Below are positions 1 through 6,436 of a stretch of DNA of 9,194 nucleotides, piece by piece (position 1 is the stretch's first letter; each line of letters starts with the position of its first letter). The position numbers were made by a program, and so were the translations under genes. This DNA comes from SZUA-181 sp964601765 (GTDB taxonomy: Bacteria > Pseudomonadota > Zetaproteobacteria > Mariprofundales > Mariprofundaceae): positions 1-9,194 of the forward strand of contig CAZROR010000070.1 in assembly GCA_964601765.1 (NCBI GenBank), written 5' to 3'. The notes under the pieces are model-generated. The model did not search any database. It was not told where the DNA came from and saw only the letters and a list, made by a program, of their open reading frames with translations.

Positions 1-52
1 CCAGAGCACAATTGATCCCCGCAGCGTGAAAAAACGATTTATTCAGGGACGA

Positions 53-595
53 CTAAATACTCAGGGTCGCACCCATTTCTCTTGTTGTGGTCAGGGAAAC
101 ATCCACGCGCACACGCTCATATTCACCCTTTTTCTGATCTTCACTGGAATCGGCCACATCGGTCTCTGCCTCTTCATGCCTCTGGCTGACGATGTTCTTT
201 TCGACCCGGCACACCATCAGGTAGCGCGCCTGCGGAAATGCCTGACGGACGTGCTCGACATGGTCCTCGCTGATAACACCTGTAAGTCTGTAGGTGTTTA
301 GCTGGAGATCGAAAGGTTCCAGACCTGTTTTCTGAAGCAGCTGTCCTGTGCTGATAATCCGCAGGGCCGGATTTTCCTCAAGAAAGGTCCTGGCCAGCAG
401 GTCGCCATAGCGTACACGTTGGGCAGCGCCAAGCTGCCTGACGGAAGATGCGACGCCTGCATCCACAAAGGCATGCTGGGTGACGGATGCAAAAGTGAAG
501 CTTGGGTGATGTTGCAGGGCGGCCACGTGGGTTTTGCACGAAGCAAGCAGGGGAATCACAATCAGGGCTGTGGCCAGTCGTATCACAGGTTTCAT
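53..595 (-). CDS. Predicted outer-membrane or periplasmic lipoprotein, function unknown
   Basis: This 180-residue protein starts with a short basic n-region and a hydrophobic stretch ending in a lipobox (LLASC, Cys20), so it should be exported by Sec, lipidated and cut before Cys20 by signal peptidase II. Ser follows no Asp at +2 (the residue is Lys), which favours the outer membrane by the usual sorting rule. The mature part is soluble. A conserved-looking block of about residues 115-136 (QAFPQARYLMVCRVEKNIV) resembles small lipoproteins in which an 'ARYL' strand is followed by an acidic, low-complexity loop (about 139-157 here) and then a beta-strand. I do not recognise a named family. The start is supported by a GGAG 8 nt upstream. 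The protein ends abruptly after a strand-like segment (TTTREMGATLSI), and the frame stays open beyond the TAG to the window edge, so it may be truncated. It is divergent from the pilus operon and nothing ties its function to it. Confidence 0.75.
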   Translation of the reverse strand: MKPVIRLATALIVIPLLASCKTHVAALQHHPSFTFASVTQHAFVDAGVASSVRQLGAAQRVRYGDLLARTFLEENPALRIISTGQLLQKTGLEPFDLQLNTYRLTGVISEDHVEHVRQAFPQARYLMVCRVEKNIVSQRHEEAETDVADSSEDQKKGEYERVRVDVSLTTTREMGATLSI

Positions 596-603
596 GCTGA
601 TAG

Positions 604-607
604 CTCC
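604..607 (-). promoter_or_regulatory. Ribosome binding site of the lipoprotein gene
   Basis: On the minus strand GGAG lies 8 nt before the ATG at 595-593. This is good Shine-Dalgarno spacing and decides the start of the lipoprotein gene. Confidence 0.6.
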
Positions 608-1002
608 ATGGCGAGTGCTGATGCAAGGATATCATAAGCATGGATGGGATGTGCAGCGCCGGACAGGGGGAAATATTGCGCTTCTGTCAGGGAGGTCCGG
701 ATGTCACATACGGGCAAGCCTCTTGCCCCGCTTCGTTGAGGGCTGGCGCTGAATTTCGGGAGGGTGCTCGTCGATGTTCTGCGTGGCCAGTCAGCGCTGT
801 CATGTTTATGTGTGTTTTCATTTCATTTACGGTTAGTCAAAACCAAATCAGTTCCTTATGATGCATACTTTGTATCAGGTGGTTTGGCATGGTCGGTTTG
901 TCTACAGAGTTTTTTCCTGGGGAGCGCGTAAAAGTGCAAGTCATCGGCCATTCGGTCTGTAACGCACAGCGGAGTTTTATGGGGAGTTTGCAATACCCTT
1001 AC

Positions 1003-1006
1003 GGGA
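1003..1006 (+). promoter_or_regulatory. Weak ribosome binding site of aroE
   Basis: GGGA lies 10 nt before the ATG at 1017 but only 1 nt before the ATG at 1008, so it favours the downstream start. A stronger purine run, GGGGAG at 981-986, is about 20 nt from the first ATG and too distant to serve it. Confidence 0.35.
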
Positions 1007-1016
1007 CATGGTCAAC

Positions 1017-1889
1017 ATGGAGTTGAGTGGCAACACCCGGGTCTACGGCATCATTGGTGATCCGATCGTGCATTCGCTGTCACCGGTATTTCAGTGCAGA
1101 TTCATCGAGGAGGCCGGGTTGGATGCGGTGTATGTGCCGTTTCACGTTTACCCGGATGCCCTTGCCGAGGCACTGGATGGATTGTTTGCTCTCAATGTGC
1201 AGGGCTTCAATGTCACAGTACCGCACAAGCAGGCCGTGTTTTCGGCACTGGGTGCGGATGCAGCATCCGCTTGCATTGGCGCAGTCAATACGGTGAAACG
1301 GCATGGAGATGGCTGGCAGGCCACAAATACGGACTGGCTTGGTATGCGCGATGTGCTGGCCGGGCTTGCGCTCGACATGAAGTGCGCGCGCGTGCTGATG
1401 TTCGGTGCCGGGGGCACGGCTCGTGCTGTGGTGCATGCGCTGGACCACCTGGGCATAGCCCACCTTGGCATATGCAACCGCACCGCATCCCGACAGCGCG
1501 AGCTGCTGGAGCATATCCGGGCGAACTACCCCCGACTGGATGTAGATGTCGTAGCCTGGGAGCAGGCAGCCGTGTCCGCTGCCGTGGGGGATGCCGACGT
1601 GCTGATCAATACCACGAGTATCGGCCTGCATGGCGAGGCATTTCCGTTTGTGCTGATAGGCAGCGGTGTGGCCGTGGATGCTGTTTACACACCCGATGGG
1701 CATACACCGTTTGTATGCGCAGCTCTGGACGCGGGTAGGCAGGCGCTGGATGGGCTGGCCTTGTTGCTCGCGCAGGGGGCTGCATCGTTTCAATTCTGGC
1801 ATGGCCAGCAGCCCGCTATTCTGCCGACCTTGCGCTGGCTGGAAGAAAGGCTGGGCCACATGCCTGCACCGATGGGGGGCTGGGCATGA
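1017..1889 (+). CDS. aroE: Shikimate dehydrogenase (NADP+), AroE
   Basis: AroE reduces 3-dehydroshikimate to shikimate with NADPH, the fourth step of the cytoplasmic shikimate pathway to aromatic amino acids. With the start at 1017 it has 290 residues, slightly longer than the 272 of E. coli AroE. The N-terminal substrate domain has SLSP (20-23), NVTVPHK with catalytic Lys71, GAVNTV (88-93) and NTD with catalytic Asp106. The Rossmann domain has GAGGTARA (130-137) and NRTxxR from 154, the NADP 2'-phosphate signature, then NTTSIG, a VYTPDGHTPF block and DGLALLLAQGAASFQFWHG at the C-terminus, including the conserved Gln. All key residues are present, so it should be active. An in-frame ATG at 1008 is possible, but GGGA at 1003-1006 is well spaced only for 1017. 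It is the first gene of the operon and overlaps pilB by 4 nt, an unusual partner for pilus genes. Confidence 0.96.
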   Translation: MELSGNTRVYGIIGDPIVHSLSPVFQCRFIEEAGLDAVYVPFHVYPDALAEALDGLFALNVQGFNVTVPHKQAVFSALGADAASACIGAVNTVKRHGDGWQATNTDWLGMRDVLAGLALDMKCARVLMFGAGGTARAVVHALDHLGIAHLGICNRTASRQRELLEHIRANYPRLDVDVVAWEQAAVSAAVGDADVLINTTSIGLHGEAFPFVLIGSGVAVDAVYTPDGHTPFVCAALDAGRQALDGLALLLAQGAASFQFWHGQQPAILPTLRWLEERLGHMPAPMGGWA

Positions 1890-3580
1890 GGCATACGCGG
1901 CTGGGCGACATGCTGTTGCGTCAGAAGCGCCTGACGCGCGAGCAACTGGATAATGTCCTGCGTGATGCGAAGCTAAGCGGTGAAACCTTCACGTCACAGC
2001 TTGTCAAATCCGGCCTGTTTACGGAGGAGAGCCTCTGCGCCTTTATCAGCAAAGCCTATGGCCGACCGGTTGTGGACCTGGACAAGGTGGAGATCGGGAC
2101 CAATCTCCCGAAAATTTCGCGTGATGTGTTACGTCGGAATCTGGCACTACCCATCAGGCGGCAGGGTAATGTGCTGACACTCGCGGTTGCCGACCCCTAT
2201 GACATTCATGCCCTGGACGAGCTGGCCTTTATCAGTGGTTGTCAGGTGGATGTTGTGATTGTCCCGGAGGGCCAGCTCGTCCAGAAGCTGAACGAGGATG
2301 CCGCCAGCGATGCCGAGCTCGCGAATGTCATTGCCGATCTTGGTGCGGATTCGATGGAGGTGGTGGAGACCGAGGAAGAGCTCGATGTGGTGACGCTGGC
2401 TTCTTCCACGGAAGAGGCACCGGTCGTCAAGCTCGTCAATCTCGTTTTCCTGGATGCCATCAAGCGTGGAGCCTCCGACATCCACATCGAGCCGTATGAA
2501 AAGGTACTCAGGGTGCGCTACCGCATTGATGGTGTGCTGCATGAAATCATGCGCCCACCGATGAAGATGCGCGATGCGATTATCTCCCGCATCAAGATAC
2601 AGGCACGGCTGGACATCTCCGAACACAGGGCTCCACAGGACGGCCGCATCAAGCTCAGGCTGTCCAGGGCCAAGACTGTGGATTTCCGTGTCTCGGTACT
2701 GCCAACCCTGTTTGGCGAAAAAGTGGTGATGCGTCTGCTGGACCCCTCCAGCCTGCAACTGGACATGGAAATGCTCGGATATGAGGAACAGCCTCTGAAA
2801 TGGTTCAAGAACGCCATCCACCAGCCCAACGGCATGGTGCTTGTAACCGGACCGACCGGCTCGGGTAAAACGGTCAGCCTGTATTCGGCGGTAAGTGAGC
2901 TGAACAGCCCCAGCATCAACCTGTGCACGGCCGAGGATCCGGTCGAATTCAACTTCATGGGTATCAACCAGGTGAACGTCAATCCGGAGGCGGGCCTGGA
3001 TTTTCCGGCAGTACTGCGCTCGTTTTTGCGGCAGGATCCGGATGTCATCCTGATCGGAGAGATCCGCGATCTGGAAACAGCCTCAATTGGTATCAAGGCG
3101 GCCCTGACCGGGCACCTTGTGCTGGCCACGTTGCATACGAACGATGCGCCATCAACGGTGACGCGCCTGATCAATATGGGCATCGAGCCCTTTCTTGTCG
3201 GTTCGGCCCTGGAGCTGGTGACGGCACAGCGCTTGGGCCGGCGCAACTGTACGGAATGCATCGAGCCCGAGGATATTCCGAGGCAGGCCCTGATTGATGC
3301 CGGGGTACCGGAAAATGAGATAGGCTCTTTTCAGCCCATGCGGGGGAAGGGTTGTGGCACATGCAATGGTACAGGCTACAAGGGACGCATCGGTCTGTAT
3401 CAGGTCATGCCTGTATTTCCGGAAATACGCAACGCTATCTATGATGGAAAGAATTCGGATGAGATCAATGACATTGCCATTGGCCTGGGTGTGAAGACCC
3501 TGCGCATGGCAGCGTTATCCAAGTTCAGGGAGGGGATCATGTCGCTGGAAGAATGCCTGCGCGTGACGGCAACTGACTGA
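1886..3580 (+). CDS. pilB: Type IV pilus assembly (extension) ATPase PilB
   Basis: PilB is the hexameric GspE-family secretion ATPase in the cytoplasm that powers pilin polymerisation through PilC. It has 564 residues, the usual PilB length. In order: an N-terminal T2SSE_N/MshEN-like region (about 1-140) with two 24-residue motifs; a variable acidic linker (about 140-170); the N2 domain beginning SDIHIEP with RYRIDG; and the C-terminal ATPase domain. The ATPase domain has Walker A GPTGSGKT (322-329), an Asp box with AEDPVEF, Walker B DVILIGEIRD with Glu392, and a His box TGHLVLATLHTND with His410 and His417. A zinc site of two CxxC pairs (Cys455/458 and Cys490/493) is typical of PilB and GspE. 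The zinc site, the extension-type length and the adjacent pilC and pilD separate it from PilT. It starts inside the end of aroE (ATGA overlap), with a G-run at 1874-1879 as likely ribosome binding site. The N-terminal motifs are degenerate compared with c-di-GMP-binding MshE. Confidence 0.97.
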   Translation: MRHTRLGDMLLRQKRLTREQLDNVLRDAKLSGETFTSQLVKSGLFTEESLCAFISKAYGRPVVDLDKVEIGTNLPKISRDVLRRNLALPIRRQGNVLTLAVADPYDIHALDELAFISGCQVDVVIVPEGQLVQKLNEDAASDAELANVIADLGADSMEVVETEEELDVVTLASSTEEAPVVKLVNLVFLDAIKRGASDIHIEPYEKVLRVRYRIDGVLHEIMRPPMKMRDAIISRIKIQARLDISEHRAPQDGRIKLRLSRAKTVDFRVSVLPTLFGEKVVMRLLDPSSLQLDMEMLGYEEQPLKWFKNAIHQPNGMVLVTGPTGSGKTVSLYSAVSELNSPSINLCTAEDPVEFNFMGINQVNVNPEAGLDFPAVLRSFLRQDPDVILIGEIRDLETASIGIKAALTGHLVLATLHTNDAPSTVTRLINMGIEPFLVGSALELVTAQRLGRRNCTECIEPEDIPRQALIDAGVPENEIGSFQPMRGKGCGTCNGTGYKGRIGLYQVMPVFPEIRNAIYDGKNSDEINDIAIGLGVKTLRMAALSKFREGIMSLEECLRVTATD

Positions 3581-4773
3581 TGCCTGTTTTCCTCTGGGAG
3601 GCTGAAACCCGGCAGGGTCAGCAGAAGAAGGGCGAGCTCGAGGTGGCCAGCAAGGCGCAGGCTTCGGCCACCCTGCGGCGACAGGGATATGTCAAGATCA
3701 AGGTCAAGAAGAAGCCGATTGAAATTGAAATCTTTCCTGAGAAGGTCGAAGAAAAGGACATCAGTATCTTTTTCAGGCAGCTGTCCACGATGATCAATGC
3801 GGGGCTGCCACTGGTTCAATGCTTTGAGCTGGCCGAGCGTGGCTCGGACAAGAAGGCCATGACAAAACTGCTAAGGAATGTGCGTGAGGGGCTGGAGCAG
3901 GGCTCCTCACTTGGTGAAACACTGCGCCGTTTCCCGGACGAATTTGACCGCCTTACCTGTGCCCTCGTGGAAGCAGGTGAGCAGGGCGGTATTCTGGATA
4001 CCATTTTGCTCAGGCTGTGCACCTACAAGGAAAAGGCTCTGGCCCTGAAAGGAAAGATAAAATCGGCCATGGTGTATCCGGTTTCCATTATCACCGTGGC
4101 GTTTATTGTGACAGCCGTGCTGATGATTTTCGTGATCCCGGTGTTCGCGGAAATGTTTTCAAGCTTTGGTGCCGATCTGCCGGCCCCCACGCGGATGGCT
4201 ATGGCCATTTCGGATGCCTTTGTGAAATACTGGTATGTTGTGGTGGGGGCACCCATCGCTCTCGTTTTCGGCATTCGACGTATATACAAGACGCCGAAAG
4301 GACGCTACCAGCTTGACAGGCTTCTGCTGAACCTGCCCGTACTCGGAGATGTGCTGCGCAAGGCAGCCGTGGCTCGCTTTTGCCGCACTTTTTCAACGCT
4401 TGTTGCGGCCGGCGTGCCCATCCTTGAGGCGCTGGACACAGTGGCTGAAACGGCTGGCAATGTAGTGATCGAGGAGGTGATTCTGTCGTCCAAGACATCG
4501 ATCAGTCAGGGTCAGAGCCTTGCCGGCCCGCTGGAGCAGAGTGGTGTGTTTCCGATGATGGTGACCCAGATGATTGCGATTGGCGAACAGACCGGCAGCC
4601 TCGAGGAAATGCTGGGCAAGATTGCGGATTTTTACGAGGAAGAAGTGGATACTGCCGTAGAGGCCATGACCTCACTTATGGAGCCATTCATCATGGCCTT
4701 TCTCGGTATTGTGATCGGAGGTCTCGTGATTGCCATGTACCTGCCGATCTTCCAGATGGCCTCGGTCATTTAA
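3580..4773 (+). CDS. pilC: Type IV pilus inner-membrane platform protein PilC
   Basis: PilC is the polytopic inner-membrane core of the T4P machine; it contacts PilB (and PilT) in the cytoplasm and feeds pilins into the fibre. Its 397 residues are close to the family norm. A basic cytoplasmic N-terminus (1-60) leads into the first T2SSF domain (about 61-187: IFFRQLSTMINAGLPL, then ALVEAGEQGG). Transmembrane segments are seen at about 165-190 and 216-232. The second T2SSF repeat (about 263-390) has RFCRTFSTLVAAGVPILEAL and IAIGEQTGSLEEML, and a C-terminal membrane helix spans about 368-392. The two internal repeats align with each other (FxRxxxTxxxAGxP and EQxG), a hallmark of the family. The ATG shares one base with the pilB stop (TGATG), so translation is probably coupled and gives matched amounts of motor and platform. 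GspF of type II secretion is the close alternative; the pilus neighbours argue for PilC. Confidence 0.96.
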   Translation: MPVFLWEAETRQGQQKKGELEVASKAQASATLRRQGYVKIKVKKKPIEIEIFPEKVEEKDISIFFRQLSTMINAGLPLVQCFELAERGSDKKAMTKLLRNVREGLEQGSSLGETLRRFPDEFDRLTCALVEAGEQGGILDTILLRLCTYKEKALALKGKIKSAMVYPVSIITVAFIVTAVLMIFVIPVFAEMFSSFGADLPAPTRMAMAISDAFVKYWYVVVGAPIALVFGIRRIYKTPKGRYQLDRLLLNLPVLGDVLRKAAVARFCRTFSTLVAAGVPILEALDTVAETAGNVVIEEVILSSKTSISQGQSLAGPLEQSGVFPMMVTQMIAIGEQTGSLEEMLGKIADFYEEEVDTAVEAMTSLMEPFIMAFLGIVIGGLVIAMYLPIFQMASVI

Positions 4774-4813
4774 GTTTTATGATGGCGGCACAACCCAGGC
4801 ACACAATCCCGGT

Positions 4814-6427
4814 ATGATGACGGAGTCACTTCCCGCTGGCGACATGTATGTGCGTGCCACCCAGTTGCTGTGGTATCGCATTCTGACCGCCACCCTGCTG
4901 TTGTGTATCGCAGCCTATTTTTATTTTCAGCCATTGCCCCCTGTTCAGCGCACCGTGATGCTGGCCGTGGCTTTTGCCTTTGTATTGTTTGCAGGCGTGC
5001 AGTGGCTGCTGCTTAAGTCCACGCTGCCACTGTCCCAGCAGCTGGGGTTTCATTTCATTACGGATCTGCTGCTTGCATCCGGGCTTGTTTTCGCAACAGG
5101 TGGACAGGACAGTCCTTTTGCCTTTGTCTATGCCCTGATCATCGTGGCGGCCGGCACACAGGCCGCTGCCTTGCTGGTGCTTTCCATCAGCGTGGCCGCC
5201 TGTGCATTCTACCTGTGCGCGGCTTATGCGTATCTGTGGCTGTTGAAAGCCGGGGCAGTGCCGGAGGATACGCTTGGTATTCTGCTACAGGTTTCAGCCC
5301 TGCTGCTTGTCGGTGGCGTCATGGCAGCCGTTGCCGCACGGCAGGAGCGGTTGCAGAAGGATCGCCGGCTTGCTATCCGCCAGCACGCCTATCTGGAAGA
5401 GCTGCACAGTCAGATGATCAATACAATGCAGGAGGGGGTGCTGGTACTCAGCCCGGATCTTGTCGTGGAAGAGAGCAACCTTGCGGCCAATATGATGCTG
5501 GGGGGCACAGCTGACAGCATTCAGGGGAAGCCTTTGCCTGAACTGATGCAGTTGCCTGGCAGGCTGAAGCGGCATTTTGCCAACCCACGCCACTTCAGCT
5601 GCAGTTGTGAATACAGGCAGGGCGATCAGTTCTATATGCTGAATGTTATACACCTGCGGCGCGGTGATGACATGTCTCCCTGGCTGCTGTCGATCGTGGA
5701 TGTCACCGATGTGAGGAAGCTGGAGCAGGGATTGGCCGCGCAGGACAAGCTTGCTTCGCTGGGACGCATGGCCGCGATGCTGGCGCACGAAATACGCAAC
5801 CCGCTGCAAACCATCAGTCAGGCCATGGAACTGATGCCCAAGGCTGGTCGCACACATGCCCGGGAAATGCGTGAGATTGTACAGGAGGAAGTTCAGCGGC
5901 TGAACCGGTTGCTTTCAGATATGCTGGATTATACGCGTCCACTCAAGCCAAATATCCAGCACTGTGACATGCTCAAACTCATCAGGGATGCCGTGAGGCA
6001 GGTGGAGATGCAGGGAAACTATGGTATTCGCTGGCAATGTGACTGTCCCTCGCTCTGGCTTGATGCGGATCACTTCCGTTTGGTAATCGACAACCTGTTG
6101 AGGAATGCCGTACGTGCCAGCCCAAAGCCTGCGAGTGTTGAGTTGAAGCTGCTGCCAGCAGATGAGCATGGCTGGCGGTTGACCGTCACTGATACCGGGG
6201 GAGGCATTCCGAAAGATATCCGGAAACATCTGTTCGAGCCGTTTGTCACCAGTGAATGTGGAGGTTGGGGGCTTGGGTTGGCAATGGTCTGGCAGGTATG
6301 TCAGGCAAACAACTGGCAAGTTACGTTTGAGCCTGCCGGGCAGGGGACGTGTTTTGTCGTCCATGGGAAGAGCGAGGCTGATTCCGGCAAGGAAGCGGTA
6401 TGGCAAGCCGCCCGGGCACAGGTTTAG
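4814..6427 (+). CDS. pilS: Membrane sensor histidine kinase, PilS-like
   Basis: This is the predicted kinase partner of the next gene, sensing a membrane or pilin-related signal and phosphorylating the regulator. It has 537 residues from the ATG at 4814, near the length of Pseudomonas PilS (about 530). The first 175 residues hold about six membrane helices, including the LxFxTGGxxSPFxFxYAL block (about 91-108) seen in PilS-type sensors. A PAS domain follows (about 196-300), then HisKA with the H-box HEIRNPL (phospho-acceptor His325), then the ATPase domain with N-box Asn427/Asn431, G1 box DTGGGIP (460-466), the F-box LFEPF and G2 box GWGLGL (484-489). The G2 box normally reads GTGLGL, so Trp485 replaces a Thr. 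Start choice: the frame is open back into pilC (ATG at 4730), but starts at 4814 or 4817 avoid that overlap and fit the membrane topology. No good Shine-Dalgarno is seen. It lies 40 nt after pilC. Confidence 0.9.
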   Translation: MMTESLPAGDMYVRATQLLWYRILTATLLLCIAAYFYFQPLPPVQRTVMLAVAFAFVLFAGVQWLLLKSTLPLSQQLGFHFITDLLLASGLVFATGGQDSPFAFVYALIIVAAGTQAAALLVLSISVAACAFYLCAAYAYLWLLKAGAVPEDTLGILLQVSALLLVGGVMAAVAARQERLQKDRRLAIRQHAYLEELHSQMINTMQEGVLVLSPDLVVEESNLAANMMLGGTADSIQGKPLPELMQLPGRLKRHFANPRHFSCSCEYRQGDQFYMLNVIHLRRGDDMSPWLLSIVDVTDVRKLEQGLAAQDKLASLGRMAAMLAHEIRNPLQTISQAMELMPKAGRTHAREMREIVQEEVQRLNRLLSDMLDYTRPLKPNIQHCDMLKLIRDAVRQVEMQGNYGIRWQCDCPSLWLDADHFRLVIDNLLRNAVRASPKPASVELKLLPADEHGWRLTVTDTGGGIPKDIRKHLFEPFVTSECGGWGLGLAMVWQVCQANNWQVTFEPAGQGTCFVVHGKSEADSGKEAVWQAARAQV

Positions 6428-6436
6428 AAGCGCGTA

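Larger units (their letters stand above)
596..1016. other. Divergent intergenic region with no gene; promoters expected on both sides
   Basis: About 420 bases separate the lipoprotein start from aroE. Short open frames here lack a ribosome binding site and look like no protein I know. The right half (about 800-1000) is more AT-rich than the flanking genes, as expected for a promoter region. Possible -10 hexamers are TATGAT at 857-862 (plus strand) and TATGAT at 636-631 (minus strand), but neither has a convincing TTGACA-like -35 at 16-18 nt. A TGGCATG at 885-891 recalls the -24 half of a sigma-54 promoter, but the -12 half lacks the GC. A 7-bp inverted repeat GCGCTGA/TCAGCGC is seen near 746 and 791, with arms too far apart to be a terminator. 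No tRNA, riboswitch or intrinsic terminator was recognised. Confidence 0.5.

Noticed and set aside
29..34. Run of six T on the minus strand after the lipoprotein gene as an intrinsic terminator
   Set aside because: No GC-rich hairpin precedes it; only a short direct repeat TCAGGG(A/T)CG at 44 and 61 is present, which cannot fold as a stem.
378..641. 87-residue minus-strand open frame overlapping the lipoprotein start
   Set aside because: It is an alternate frame of the lipoprotein gene, which has a lipobox and a good ribosome binding site; this frame has neither.
640..861. 73-residue open frame on the plus strand in the intergenic region
   Set aside because: No ribosome binding site, no recognisable domain, unusual composition and overlap with the likely promoter region; best seen as chance.
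885..901. Possible sigma-54 promoter (TGGCATG...)
   Set aside because: The -12 element at the required spacing reads GTTTG and lacks the near-invariant GC.
4730..4813. Upstream extension of the kinase into pilC from the ATG at 4730
   Set aside because: It would add 28 residues overlapping the pilC end, with hydrophilic, low-likelihood sequence and no family match; the 4814 start gives the expected length and topology.
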